In this document: one piece after another, positions 31,334-39,641 of the stretch
Layout: every line of letters starts with the position of its first letter
How positions within the stretch are numbered: position 1 is the first letter of the stretch
Assembly (NCBI GenBank): GCA_025936755.1
Contig: JAICSS010000007.1
Coordinates: 50,467 to 114,466 of the forward strand
Origin: Solirubrobacterales bacterium
Lineage (GTDB): Bacteria; Actinomycetota; Thermoleophilia; Solirubrobacterales; 70-9
DNA: 64,000 nucleotides
Reading direction: 5' to 3'
Translations under genes and position numbers: made by a program
The notes under the pieces: model-generated
What the model saw: only the letters and a program-made list of their open reading frames with translations
Told to the model about the DNA's origin: nothing
Database searches by the model: none

Positions 31334-33613
31334 TCACAGCTCCCCCCGCATCAGCCCCATCAGCTCCAGCGCCCCCGCCTTGTGCAGCGGTTCGTTGAGG
31401 TTGCCGCACTTCGGGCTCTGCACGCAGGAGGGGCAGCCGGACTCGCAGGGGCACTCGGCGATCAGGCGCTCGGCGTCGCCGAGCAGGCGCTCGAACTGCT
31501 CGTAGCCGCGCTTGGCGATCCCGACCCCGCCCGGGTGGCCGTCGTAGACGAAGATCGTCGAGCGGCCGGTCTGGAAGTGGACGTTGGTCGAGAGGCCGCC
31601 GATGTCCCAGCGGTCGCACATCGCGATCAGCGGCAGCACCGCGATCTGGCTGTGCTCGGTCGCGTGCAGGGAGCCGAGCAGCGCCTCGGTCGGCAGCTTG
31701 CGGGCCAGCGGGTCGGGTAGCACGTACCAGAGCGCCTGGGTGACGAAGTTCTGCTCGGGCAGCTCGAGGGCGACGATGTCGATCGGCTCCTGGTCGGAGA
31801 CGGAGACGCGCTGGAAGGCGATCACCTGCTCGGTCACCGAGACCTCGCCGAAGTTGAGCTGCACGCCGGCCACCTGGCGCTGCTCGTGGACGCGCTCGAC
31901 GTAGATCTCGGTCTCCTTCTTCGGCCGCGTGTACCAGTCGCCGTCGAAGGCGGAGACGATCGCCCGCCGCTCCTCGACGTCGAGGCGGTCTACCTCGTAG
32001 GAGCGGCCGAGGTGGAGGTAGACGGCCCCGGGGTGGATCGTGGTGAAGGCGCGCTCGGCCTCGACCAGGCCGAGCATCTCGCCGGCGTCGCGCTCGATCA
32101 CCGCGACCGAGTCGGCCGAGGCCGAGCGCAGGGGGATCCGGTTGGCGACGAACTCGGCGCGGCGGGGCATCAGCTTGCCGCCGACCCCGCGCAGCTCCCC
32201 TGCCTGCAGCAGTCGCTCGGCCCGCTCCCGCCACTCCGGTCCGAAGACCTCGTCGTCCTCGTCGGTCAGGGGCAGCTCGTAGGCGGCCGCGATCAGGTGC
32301 CGCGCCGCGATCTGCTCGTTGCCGTGGTCGAGGATCGCGGCCTCGACCGGCCGCCCGAGGAACTCCTCCGGGTGGCGGCAGAAGAACTGGTCGAGCGCAT
32401 CCTGGCCGGCGACGTAGACGGCGAGGCCGCGGCGGCGGCGCCCCGCCCGCCCCCACATCTGCCGCAGGCTGGCGACGGTGCCGGGGAAGGTGACGCAGAT
32501 CGCCGCGTCGAGCTCGCCGACGTCGATCCCCAGCTCCAGCGCGTCGGTGGCGACGACCGCCAGCAGCTCGCCGGAGGAGAGGCGGGACTCGATCTCGCGC
32601 CGCTGCTGCGGGGTGTAGCCGCCGCGGTAGGGGGCGATCCGCTTCGCCAGCTCCGGCTTCCCCCGCCGCTCGAGGTTTTCGCGGGCGAAGCGCTGGATCA
32701 GCTCGATCCCGCGGCGGCTTTTGAGGAAGCAGATGGTGCGCACGCCGTGGGTGACCAGCTCGGCCAGCAGGTCGGCGGCCTCGGAAAGGGCGGAGCGCCG
32801 CGTGCCGCTGCGCTCGTCGAGCAGCGGCGGGTTCCACATCGCGATCTCGCGACCGGCGCGGGGGGCGCCGTCGTCGTCGACCAGCTCGAACGGCGTCCCG
32901 ACCAGGCGCTCGGCCAGCTCGACCGGGTTGGCGATGGTCGCCGAGGCGAGCAGGAAGCGCGGCTCGGAGCCGTAGGCGCGGGCGACCCGCCGCAGCCGCC
33001 GCAGCACGTTGGCGACGTGGGAGCCGAAGACGCCGCGGTAGGTGTGGGCCTCGTCGACGACGACCCACTCGAGGTTGGCGAAGAAGTCGCCCCAGCGCTT
33101 GTGGTTGGGCAGGAGGGCGACGTGGAGCATGTCGGGGTTGGTGAGGACGAGGTTGCTGCGGCGGCGGATAGCCGGGCGCTCCTCGCGCGGGGTGTCGCCG
33201 TCGTAGATCGCCTCGCGCAGGTTCGGCGGGCGCAGCTGGGCGAGCTTGCGCGCCTGGTCCTGGGCCAGCGCCTTGGTCGGGTAGAGGTAGAGGGCGCGGT
33301 CTTTGGGGCGGGCGGCGATCCCGTCGAGGACCGGCAGGTTGAAGGCGAGGCTCTTGCCCGAGGCGGTGCCGCTGGTGATCACCAGGTTGGCCTCGGCGGC
33401 GGTCTCGTAGGCGCGCAGCTGGTGGGTGTAGAGGGACTCGATCCCGACCCGGCCGAGCGCCTCGGCAAGCCCCGGGTTCAGCTCCGCCGGCAGCGGGGCG
33501 GGACGCGACCGCTGCTCCCCTTCGGAGGCCTCGGCGACAATCCGCCCGTCGCGACGGGCGGGGTCGATCGCGACGGCCCACTCAGACGCGAGCAGGCTTC
33601 CTCCGCGCGCCAT
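31334..33613 (-). CDS. MrfA-like DEAD/DEAH-box helicase with DUF1998 zinc domain
   Basis: A 759-aa SF2 helicase. The N-terminal core has a Q-like YTHQLRAYE, Walker A variant SGTASGKS, PTKALAQDQ, Walker B DEAH and SATI. The second RecA domain has FLKSRRGIE, VATDALELGIDVGELDA and the QMWGRAGRRRRG motif VI. The C-terminal DUF1998 part ends with CPCESGCPSCVQSPKCGN, a four-cysteine metal site. This is the layout of MrfA/YprA-type helicases, linked in Bacillus to repair of mitomycin-type DNA damage. The start ATG at 33613 overlaps the folP stop (ATGA), so the two are translationally coupled. Confidence 0.9.
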   Translation of the reverse strand: MARGGSLLASEWAVAIDPARRDGRIVAEASEGEQRSRPAPLPAELNPGLAEALGRVGIESLYTHQLRAYETAAEANLVITSGTASGKSLAFNLPVLDGIAARPKDRALYLYPTKALAQDQARKLAQLRPPNLREAIYDGDTPREERPAIRRRSNLVLTNPDMLHVALLPNHKRWGDFFANLEWVVVDEAHTYRGVFGSHVANVLRRLRRVARAYGSEPRFLLASATIANPVELAERLVGTPFELVDDDGAPRAGREIAMWNPPLLDERSGTRRSALSEAADLLAELVTHGVRTICFLKSRRGIELIQRFARENLERRGKPELAKRIAPYRGGYTPQQRREIESRLSSGELLAVVATDALELGIDVGELDAAICVTFPGTVASLRQMWGRAGRRRRGLAVYVAGQDALDQFFCRHPEEFLGRPVEAAILDHGNEQIAARHLIAAAYELPLTDEDDEVFGPEWRERAERLLQAGELRGVGGKLMPRRAEFVANRIPLRSASADSVAVIERDAGEMLGLVEAERAFTTIHPGAVYLHLGRSYEVDRLDVEERRAIVSAFDGDWYTRPKKETEIYVERVHEQRQVAGVQLNFGEVSVTEQVIAFQRVSVSDQEPIDIVALELPEQNFVTQALWYVLPDPLARKLPTEALLGSLHATEHSQIAVLPLIAMCDRWDIGGLSTNVHFQTGRSTIFVYDGHPGGVGIAKRGYEQFERLLGDAERLIAECPCESGCPSCVQSPKCGNLNEPLHKAGALELMGLMRGEL

Positions 33614-34518
33614 CAGGCGGTGCTCCCGACCGGCCGGCAGATCTCGGCGGCGACGCGCATCGCCTGCAGGGAGGAGCGATCGTGGATGCGGAGGACGTCG
33701 GCGCCCCCGCGGACCGCCAGGGTCACCGCCGCGACCGTCCCCCACTCGCGCTCGCCCGCCGGCAGGCGCTCCTCCCAGGAGCCGGCCAGGGCGGCGCCGA
33801 TGAAGTCCTTGCGGGAGAGCGAGACGTAGAGCGGCAGGCCGAGCGCGCGCAGCTCGCCGAGGCGCCGCAGGATCTCCAGGTCCTGCTCGGGGCTGAGGTC
33901 GAAGTCGAGTCCGGGGTCGATGGCGATCTGCTCCTCCGAGACGCCAAGGGCCCGGGCCATCTCGACTCTCCCCTCGAACCAGGCGCGCAGGTGGTCGACG
34001 ACGTCGTCGTACTCGCGAAATGGGCGATCTACCCGCGGCGGCCCCTCGATGTGCATCAGCACGTAGCCGCAGCCGCTCTCGGCGACCAGCTCGAACATCT
34101 CCTCGCAGCCGCCGGAGATGTCGTTGACGACCTCCGCCCCCGCCGCCAGCGCCCGCCGCGCCACCTCAGGCGAGAAGGTGTCGGCGGAGACCGGCGGGGG
34201 ACCGTCGTTTCCACCCTTTTCCCCCCTATAGGGGCCCAAAGGGTGGAAACGACGCAGCTCGGCCACCAGTCCCTCGATCGCCGGGACCAGCGCCGCGGCC
34301 TCGTCCTCGGGCGAGACCGGGGGGCCCGCCTTCGCGGCGACGGCCCCGACGTCGAGCATCTCGAAGCCCGCCTCGGCCAGGGCCAGGCCGTCGGCCACGG
34401 CCTGCTCCGGGGTACCGCTGCGCGCGCCCTCGAACATCGAGTCGACGGTGACGTTGACGATCCCGGCGCCGAGCGGCCGCGCCAGGTCGAGGGTCCGCTC
34501 CGTCAGCTTCCACGCCAT
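33613..34518 (-). CDS. folP: dihydropteroate synthase (divergent FolP-like)
   Basis: A 301-aa TIM-barrel protein. GIVNVTVDSMFEG corresponds to the pterin-site motif GILNVTPDSFSDG of FolP, though Pro-Asp-Ser-Phe has become Val-Asp-Ser-Met. VVNDISGG, DPGLDFDLSPEQD, SLSRKDFIG (catalytic Lys) and RIHD near the end are conserved. MLDVGAVAAKAGPP replaces the usual DIGGESTRPG loop, so it may be a FolP2-like paralogue rather than the folate enzyme. A segment RRFHPLGPYRGEKGGNDG is encoded by a palindromic DNA element and is probably an insertion. It is divergent from the HAD gene by 26 bp and coupled to the helicase gene downstream. Confidence 0.75.
   Translation of the reverse strand: MAWKLTERTLDLARPLGAGIVNVTVDSMFEGARSGTPEQAVADGLALAEAGFEMLDVGAVAAKAGPPVSPEDEAAALVPAIEGLVAELRRFHPLGPYRGEKGGNDGPPPVSADTFSPEVARRALAAGAEVVNDISGGCEEMFELVAESGCGYVLMHIEGPPRVDRPFREYDDVVDHLRAWFEGRVEMARALGVSEEQIAIDPGLDFDLSPEQDLEILRRLGELRALGLPLYVSLSRKDFIGAALAGSWEERLPAGEREWGTVAAVTLAVRGGADVLRIHDRSSLQAMRVAAEICRPVGSTA
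34203..34254. repeat. 52-bp palindromic element within folP
   Basis: CGTCGTTTCCACCCTTT (34203-34219) and AAAGGGTGGAAACGACG (34238-34254) are perfect 17-bp arms. The core contains a further CCCC-TATA-GGGG dyad. It sits in frame inside the folP coding sequence and encodes part of a loop that family members lack. The structure resembles intragenic palindromic elements known from other bacteria. Confidence 0.7.
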
Positions 34519-34544
34519 CGCCCGCTACGGTAGCGACCGCGCCG

Positions 34545-35363
34545 ATGCCGCTCCGCTGCGTCTACACCGATCTCGACGGGACCCTGCTCGGCCGGGGCAG
34601 CTCCCTCTTCCGCGATGCCGAGGGCGGCTTCTCGCTGGCGCAGGCGAGGGCGCTCGAGGCCTGCCACCGGGCCGGGGCCGAGGTCGTGATCATGTCCGGC
34701 CGCCGCGAGCCGCAGGTGCACGAGGCGGCGCGGCTGATGGGCCAGGCCTCCTACATCTACGAGGCGGGCTGCGCGTTTGCGATCGAGGGCGAGACGACGC
34801 TGATGACCGGGGCGATGGGGCCGAACGAGGACGGCACGATCTACGAGCAGATCGAGCAGCGGGGGATCCCGAAGCTGCTCTTCGAGCACTTCGAGGGACG
34901 GCTGGAGTACCACTCCCCCTGGCACCACGGCCGCGTCCTCTCCCACCTCTTCCGCGGCAAGGTCGACGTCGGGGAGGCCAACGCGCTCCTGCACGAGCGC
35001 GGCGACACCGACCTGCGCCTGCTCGACAACGGCGCCATCGGCCGGCCGATGCCGGCGGTCGAGGGACGCACCCACGCCTACCACCTGGTCCCGGTGCAGG
35101 TCAGCAAGGCGGCGGCGGTCGCCGGCCACGCCCGCGCCCGCGGCTACGACCCGCGCGATTGCATCGCCGTCGGCGACTCGGTCGAGGACCTCGAGGTCGC
35201 GGCCGCGGTCGGCCGCTTCTTCCTCGTCGCCAACGGGCCGGAGCACGACGCCGGCCTCCGGGCCGCGCTCCCGAACTGGGACAATGTGACCGTCACCGAA
35301 GGCAGCATGGGAGACGGCTTCTACGAGGCGGTCGTCACCTCGCTGATGGAAAGCCGGTCCTAA
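34545..35363 (+). CDS. HAD-superfamily hydrolase, type IIB (Cof-like)
   Basis: A 272-aa phosphatase-like protein. Motif I is YTDLDGTLL (the two Asp of HAD enzymes), motif II MSGRR, and motif IV VGDSVEDLEVA with the metal-binding Asp. The large cap inserted between II and III (residues about 85-190) is the IIB type found in sugar and mannosyl-3-phosphoglycerate phosphatases. The substrate is not evident. The DtxR-type regulator starts 10 bp downstream and is probably co-transcribed. Confidence 0.8.
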   Translation: MPLRCVYTDLDGTLLGRGSSLFRDAEGGFSLAQARALEACHRAGAEVVIMSGRREPQVHEAARLMGQASYIYEAGCAFAIEGETTLMTGAMGPNEDGTIYEQIEQRGIPKLLFEHFEGRLEYHSPWHHGRVLSHLFRGKVDVGEANALLHERGDTDLRLLDNGAIGRPMPAVEGRTHAYHLVPVQVSKAAAVAGHARARGYDPRDCIAVGDSVEDLEVAAAVGRFFLVANGPEHDAGLRAALPNWDNVTVTEGSMGDGFYEAVVTSLMESRS

Positions 35364-35373
35364 AGGAGAGCTT

Positions 35374-36087
35374 GTGTCGTCTGAGAACGCGACCGTCGCG
35401 GAGCAGGAGTACCTGGAGATCATGTTCTGGCTGGAGGAGGCGGGGCTGCCGATGACGGGCGCCAACATCGCCCGCGCGATGCAGCTCTCGCCGCCGACCG
35501 TGCACGAGATGATCGGGCGGCTGACCGACGACGGCTACGTCGAGCGCAACGAGGACAAGACGCTCGCCTTCACCGAGTCCGGGCGCGAGCACGCCAGCTA
35601 CATCGTCCGCCGCCACCGGATGATCGAGCGCTTCCTCACCGACGTCCTCCACATCCCCTGGGACGAGGTGCACGAGGAGGCCGAGCGGATCGAGCACGCG
35701 ATGAGCCCGGTGCTGGAGGAGCGGATGCGGGCGGCGATCGGCGACGCCACCACCTGCCCCCACGGCCACCCGATCGTCGAGGGCATCCGCGAGCAGGGCT
35801 CGCTGCTGGCCGACGTCGAGATCGGCGCCGACGTCGTCGTCCTGCGCTTCGAGAACGAGGCCGAGGAGCTGCTGCACTACCTGAAGGCGGCGGGATTCGA
35901 CCCGGGCCTGACCGGCAAGGTCGAGACCTCCGACGACGAGCGCGTCGTCATCGCCTCCGCCGAGGGCAGCCACGAAGTCAGCCGCAGCGTCGCCGAGACC
36001 GTCTCGGTCCGCGCCGACCCGGCGCCGCCGCCCCGCGCGGCGATCCCGGAGCAGCTGGTTCTCTCCAGCGACCGTTACGGCCGCTAG
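35374..36087 (+). CDS. DtxR/MntR-family metal-dependent transcriptional regulator
   Basis: A 237-aa protein with the DtxR order. The winged HTH is at about 8-70 (EQEYLEIMFWLEEAGLPMTG then ANIARAMQLSPPTVHEMIGR), the dimer and metal domain at 75-140 (RRHRMIERFLTDVLHIPWDE, then VHEEAERIEHAMS, with the His/Glu/Asp ligands expected of family metal sites), and a C-terminal SH3-like FeoA-type domain. Members repress iron or manganese uptake when metal-loaded. No metal transporter is adjacent, so its targets are elsewhere. Start GTG at 35374 has AAGGAG 8 nt upstream. Confidence 0.9.
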   Translation: MSSENATVAEQEYLEIMFWLEEAGLPMTGANIARAMQLSPPTVHEMIGRLTDDGYVERNEDKTLAFTESGREHASYIVRRHRMIERFLTDVLHIPWDEVHEEAERIEHAMSPVLEERMRAAIGDATTCPHGHPIVEGIREQGSLLADVEIGADVVVLRFENEAEELLHYLKAAGFDPGLTGKVETSDDERVVIASAEGSHEVSRSVAETVSVRADPAPPPRAAIPEQLVLSSDRYGR

Positions 36088-36094
36088 GAAAAAC

Positions 36095-36108
36095 GCCCCT
36101 ACTGGGGC
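36095..36108. terminator. small hairpin between convergent DtxR and anti-sigma genes
   Basis: GCCCC-TACT-GGGGC directly after the DtxR stop, overlapping the anti-sigma stop codon; an A-run precedes it (GGAAAAACG), giving a T-run on the minus strand. It is a plausible terminator for the minus-strand sigma operon. Confidence 0.45.
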
Positions 36109-36788
36109 ACGGCCATCGCCACGATCGGCTCGCCGGTCGGCTGATCGCTGCCGCCGCGGGGCTCTTCGGTGACCATCACCGTGCTGACGTCGCTCATGTC
36201 GGCGATCCGCGCCTCCGCCTTTCCGTGGCGGTCGGGGACGAAGAGCGCCGGCACCGCTTCGACCTTGCCCTCGCGTTCGACCCAGGCCTCGAGCACCTTG
36301 TCGGGCGGCAGCTGAGGGACGCCGGCAAGCTGCAGCGTCCCGCTGTTCCCCTCCTGGACCATCTTCACGTCGATTCCGCCGACCTGGCGTTCGACGGTGG
36401 TGCCGCCCCCGTTTCCCGCGCCGTCCTTGCCGACCTCGTAGCCGACCGCGCCGGCGACGAGCAGGGCGACGACCGCGAGACCGGCCGCCGGCTTCAGCAG
36501 CCAGCCCCGGGAGCGCCTCGGCGCCGCGGGCTCCGTCCGCTCCCGGGCCTGCCGCGCCTCGGCGCGCACCGCCGCCATCAGGCTCTCGCGCAGCTGCGGC
36601 GGCGGCTCGGTCCGCTCGACCGACTCCGGCAGGGTCTGAACCGCCGGCTGCAGCCAGCGCAGCTCCTCCCGGCAGCGCTCGCAGCCCGCGAGGTGGCGCT
36701 CGAAGGCGTCCGCCTCGTCGCGCTCCAGCGCCCCCAGCGCGTAGGCGGCCAGCTCGTCGCTCCAGCGGCCGTGATCGGAAGCGCTCAT
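36099..36788 (-). CDS. RskA-type anti-sigma factor
   Basis: A 229-aa single-pass membrane protein. The cytoplasmic N-terminus carries the zinc anti-sigma motif AFERHLAGCERCREEL (His-x3-Cys-x2-Cys), followed by a TM helix at about 100-120 (GWLLKPAAGLAVVALLVAGA). The extracytoplasmic RskA C-terminal domain includes LQLAGVPQLPPDKVLEAWVE and PTGEPIVAMAVPQ. It should hold the partner sigma factor at the membrane. Its ATG overlaps the sigma stop (36788-36785), which ensures coupled synthesis. Confidence 0.9.
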   Translation of the reverse strand: MSASDHGRWSDELAAYALGALERDEADAFERHLAGCERCREELRWLQPAVQTLPESVERTEPPPQLRESLMAAVRAEARQARERTEPAAPRRSRGWLLKPAAGLAVVALLVAGAVGYEVGKDGAGNGGGTTVERQVGGIDVKMVQEGNSGTLQLAGVPQLPPDKVLEAWVEREGKVEAVPALFVPDRHGKAEARIADMSDVSTVMVTEEPRGGSDQPTGEPIVAMAVPQ

Positions 36789-37366
36789 GCCAGTCCCTCC
36801 GCCATCTCGCCCCGGATCTTCTCCAACCCCAACCTCATCCTCCCCTTCACCGTGCCCATCGGCAAGCCGAGGATCCGGGCGATCTCCGAGTGGCTGAAGC
36901 CGCCGAAGTAGGCAAGCTCGATCACCTTCGCCTGCGGGTCCGGCAGCTTCCCCAGCGCCCCGCGCAGCTCGGCCGCGGTCTCGCGCCGCAGCGCTTCCTC
37001 CTCGGTCCGCTCCTCCGCCGGCCGCTGCTCCAGAGCCGACTCGTCGTCGAAGTCGAGCTTCGGCGCCTTGGCGGCGCGGCTGCGAAGGAAGTCGATCGCC
37101 CGGTTGCGGACGACGCTGAGGAGCCAGGAGCGGACGCTGCCGCGGGCGGCGTCGAAGCGGGCGCCGCTGCGCCAGACCGAGATGAACGCCTCCTGGGTGA
37201 CTTCCTCGGCGGCGGCGCGGTCGCCGACGATCCGGTAGGCGAGCGAGTAGGCAGCGCCGCCGTGGCGGTCGTAGAGCACCTCGAACGCCTCCGGGTCCTT
37301 GCGGCCGACGAGGGGCATCAGCTCCTCGTCGGCCAGCCGCTCCGCCTTCTCTCGCCGCACCGCCAT
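36785..37366 (-). CDS. ECF RNA polymerase sigma factor (SigK-like)
   Basis: A 193-aa sigma factor. Region 2 is FEVLYDRHGGAAYSLAYRIV followed by DRAAAEEVTQEAFISVWRSG and SWLLSVVRNRAIDFLRSR; region 4 is LPDPQAKVIELAYFGGFSHS with EIARILGLPMGTVKGRMRLG. It pairs with the RskA-type anti-sigma factor directly downstream. The two ferritin-like genes upstream in the same direction are probably in the same transcription unit, so the sigma factor may respond to redox or metal stress that they buffer. The target promoter is unknown. Confidence 0.9.
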   Translation of the reverse strand: MAVRREKAERLADEELMPLVGRKDPEAFEVLYDRHGGAAYSLAYRIVGDRAAAEEVTQEAFISVWRSGARFDAARGSVRSWLLSVVRNRAIDFLRSRAAKAPKLDFDDESALEQRPAEERTEEEALRRETAAELRGALGKLPDPQAKVIELAYFGGFSHSEIARILGLPMGTVKGRMRLGLEKIRGEMAEGLA

Positions 37367-37377
37367 CTACTACCCGT

Positions 37378-37977
37378 CTACACGATGAACGGTTCGACGG
37401 CCTTCAGCACCTGCTTTTCCTTCAGCGGCGAGTCGAAGGCGGCGGGAGCCGGTTCTTCCTTGTTCTGCAAGCGGATCGCCGCCGCGTGCCGCGCCTCGAC
37501 CTGGACGATGCCGCCGGCCGCCGCCAGCACGTCTTTCGACTTGATCATCGGCCCGGCGCCGTTGTAGGCGCTGACGCCGGTGTCCTCGAACGTCTGCGCC
37601 AGCTTCAGGAAGCCCGCGGTGCCACTGTAGTCGAACTTGAACTTCGGTTCCATCACCGGCTTGCCGCCAAGCTGCTTGATCGTCGCCGTCAACGCGTCGA
37701 CGTGCTGTTGCTCGTCTTCGGCGAGGAGGTCGACGAGCTTCTTCAGTTCGCCGGTTGCCTTGGCGCGGCTCTTGGCTTCGGCGTAGAACTTCGCCTCCAG
37801 GTACTCGAGGGTGAGGGCGAAGTTGAGGATGCCGACGTCGCCGCCGCCGCTCGCCGCCAGGGCGCGGCGGACGTAGGGGCCGACCATCGTCGCACCGTAG
37901 ATCGACCCCACCGCCAGTGCTCCTTTGGCAAGGACCTCGCTGCGGGTCTGCTGCTGCTCTGCGTGCTCTGCGCTCAT
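37378..37977 (-). CDS. ferritin-like domain protein
   Basis: A 199-aa protein with the ferritin-like (PF13668 type) four-helix pattern. DVGILNFALTLEYLEAKFYA in the first helix and EDEQQHVDALTATIKQLGG in the second supply Glu and Glu-x2-His ligands; VEARHAAAIRLQ supplies the last. An N-terminal segment (EVLAKGALAVGSIYGATMVG) is hydrophobic but lacks a lipobox. It is similar in sequence to the lipoprotein encoded upstream. Proteins of this kind store or oxidise metals or sit in desiccation and stress regulons; substrate unknown. Confidence 0.85.
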   Translation of the reverse strand: MSAEHAEQQQTRSEVLAKGALAVGSIYGATMVGPYVRRALAASGGGDVGILNFALTLEYLEAKFYAEAKSRAKATGELKKLVDLLAEDEQQHVDALTATIKQLGGKPVMEPKFKFDYSGTAGFLKLAQTFEDTGVSAYNGAGPMIKSKDVLAAAGGIVQVEARHAAAIRLQNKEEPAPAAFDSPLKEKQVLKAVEPFIV

Positions 37978-37991
37978 CTCTCTCGCTCCTT

Positions 37992-38642
37992 TCAGCCGAC
38001 CAGGAACGGTTCGACGGACTTGAGGACGGTCTTGACGTCGGCGGGCTTGGCGAAGGCGCCGTCGGGAGTGATCGATTCGCCCAGGAGCGTGTTGAGGACG
38101 GCGGCGTGCCGCCCCTCGACGCTGTGGATCGCCAGGGCGCTTGCCAAAACTTCCGGGCTCTTGATGTTCGGCGCCTGGCCGAGGTAGGCGGCGGCGCCGA
38201 GGTTCTCCACCGTCCCCGCCAGTTCCAGCACCGCCTTCGCGCTCTTCAGCGGGAACTCGGCTTTCGGTTCCGGCGCCGGCTTGCCGCCGAGCTGCTTCAC
38301 CGCCGCCGTCAGCGCTTCCACGTGTTCGGCCTCCTCGCGGCCGAACCTGCGGATCGTCTCCAGCTCGGCGCCCTTGAAGAGGCCGCTCTTGACGACGTCG
38401 GCGTAGAAGGCGGTCTCCAGGTACTCGAGCGTGAGGGCGTAGTTGAGGATGCCGACGTCGCCCTTGCCGAACTGGGCGGTTTCGCCGGCGCCGCCGGATC
38501 CCGCCGAGTCGGTCATCGTCGTGGTCGTGCCGCCGCCGTCGCCGCAGGCGGCGAGGAAGGCCGCCAGCGCCGTCGAGCCGCCGCCGACCGCGAGGAACCG
38601 GCGCCGGGACACCGGGTCACGGAGCTGCTTCGAATCAGCCAT
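37992..38642 (-). CDS. ferritin-like lipoprotein (Tat-type signal)
   Basis: A 216-aa protein. VSRRRFLAVGGGSTALAAFL gives a twin-arginine signal, and LAAFLAACGDGG gives a lipobox with Cys at about 33. The mature protein repeats the ferritin-like pattern of its neighbour: DVGILNYALTLEYLETAFYA, REEAEHVEALTAAVKQLGG and VEGRHAAVLNTLLG. It is probably exported folded, with metal bound, and lipid-anchored. AGGAGG lies upstream of the ATG at 38642. First gene of the four-gene operon ending in the anti-sigma factor. Confidence 0.85.
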   Translation of the reverse strand: MADSKQLRDPVSRRRFLAVGGGSTALAAFLAACGDGGGTTTTMTDSAGSGGAGETAQFGKGDVGILNYALTLEYLETAFYADVVKSGLFKGAELETIRRFGREEAEHVEALTAAVKQLGGKPAPEPKAEFPLKSAKAVLELAGTVENLGAAAYLGQAPNIKSPEVLASALAIHSVEGRHAAVLNTLLGESITPDGAFAKPADVKTVLKSVEPFLVG

Positions 38643-38715
38643 CTGGGAGTCGCCTCCTGGTCGTTTGCATGCCCGTCCCTACGGGGAGCGCCAGGGGGTG
38701 GATCAGAATCCGCCG

Positions 38716-39600
38716 ATGGCAGCCGCCGAAGCGAAGGCACCGGCACCCGCCGCGGGAACCCGCGGCGCGGCGCTCCTGGTCCTGGCCTCGATCGTCTCGG
38801 TTCAGTGCGGCTCGGCCCTGGCGACCTCGCTCTTCGACGAGATCGGCGCCGCGGGGGCGGTCTTCCTCCGCGCCGGCTTCGGCGCCCTGGTCCTGCTGGC
38901 GCTGACCCGGGGGGCGGTGCTGAGAGCGCGCGAGTGGCCGCACCGGGACGTGCTCCTGCTCGGGGTCGCGGTCGCCGCCGTCAACCTCTTCTTCTACGCG
39001 GCGCTGGAACGGCTGCCGCTGGGGATCACGGTGACGCTCGAGTTCGTCGGCCCGCTCGGGGTGGCGATAGCCGGCTCGCGGCGGCGGCGCGACGTCGTCT
39101 GGGTGGTGCTCGCCGCCGCCGGGCTCGTCCTCCTCTCCGACGGCGCCGGCGGCGAGGGATTCGACGCCCTCGGCGTCGCCCTGGCGCTGGCCGCCGGCGC
39201 CTTCTGGGCCGCCTACATCGTCCAGAGCGACCGGGTCGGCGCGCTCGGGCCGGGGCCGGGCGGGGCGACGATGGCGGCGGTGATCTCAGCCGTGCTGGTG
39301 GCGCCGCTCGGGCTCGCGCAGGGCGGCGGCGAGATCTTCGTCCCCTCCCACCTGGCGATCGGCGCCGCGGTCGGCGTCCTCAGCACCGCGATCCCCTACG
39401 TCTTCGAGATGGAGGCGCTGCGGCGCCTGCCGCGTGCGGTCTTCGGCGTCCTGATGAGCCTGGAGCCGGCGGTCGCGGCGGCGATCGGCTTCCTCGCCCT
39501 CTCGCAGAACCTCGACGCGATCGAAATCGTCGCGATCGCGCTGGTCGTCGTTGCCTCCGCCGGTGCTCTCCGCAGCGCGGCAAGTCCCCCTCGCGATTGA
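38716..39600 (+). CDS. EamA/RhtA-like DMT-family transporter
   Basis: A 294-aa membrane protein with ten predicted TM helices in two EamA halves. The segments ALLVLASIVSVQCGSALATS, FFYAALERLPLGITVTLEFV, GVALALAAGAFWAAYIVQSD and IPYVFEMEALRRLPRAVFGV resemble RhtA, a threonine/homoserine exporter. It probably exports an amino acid or related metabolite. ATG at 38716 is chosen as start because the preceding in-frame sequence is low-complexity and overlaps the divergent ferritin-like gene. Confidence 0.85.
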   Translation: MAAAEAKAPAPAAGTRGAALLVLASIVSVQCGSALATSLFDEIGAAGAVFLRAGFGALVLLALTRGAVLRAREWPHRDVLLLGVAVAAVNLFFYAALERLPLGITVTLEFVGPLGVAIAGSRRRRDVVWVVLAAAGLVLLSDGAGGEGFDALGVALALAAGAFWAAYIVQSDRVGALGPGPGGATMAAVISAVLVAPLGLAQGGGEIFVPSHLAIGAAVGVLSTAIPYVFEMEALRRLPRAVFGVLMSLEPAVAAAIGFLALSQNLDAIEIVAIALVVVASAGALRSAASPPRD

Positions 39601-39614
39601 CGCATCGGAGTTGA

Positions 39615-39632
39615 GACACAGCCGGCTGTGTC
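39615..39632. terminator. 18-bp perfect palindrome between convergent genes
   Basis: GACACAGCC followed by GGCTGTGTC, 14 bp after the transporter stop and 10 bp before the aminotransferase stop. A shared terminator hairpin is likely. Confidence 0.55.
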
Positions 39633-39641
39633 GAGAATCGG

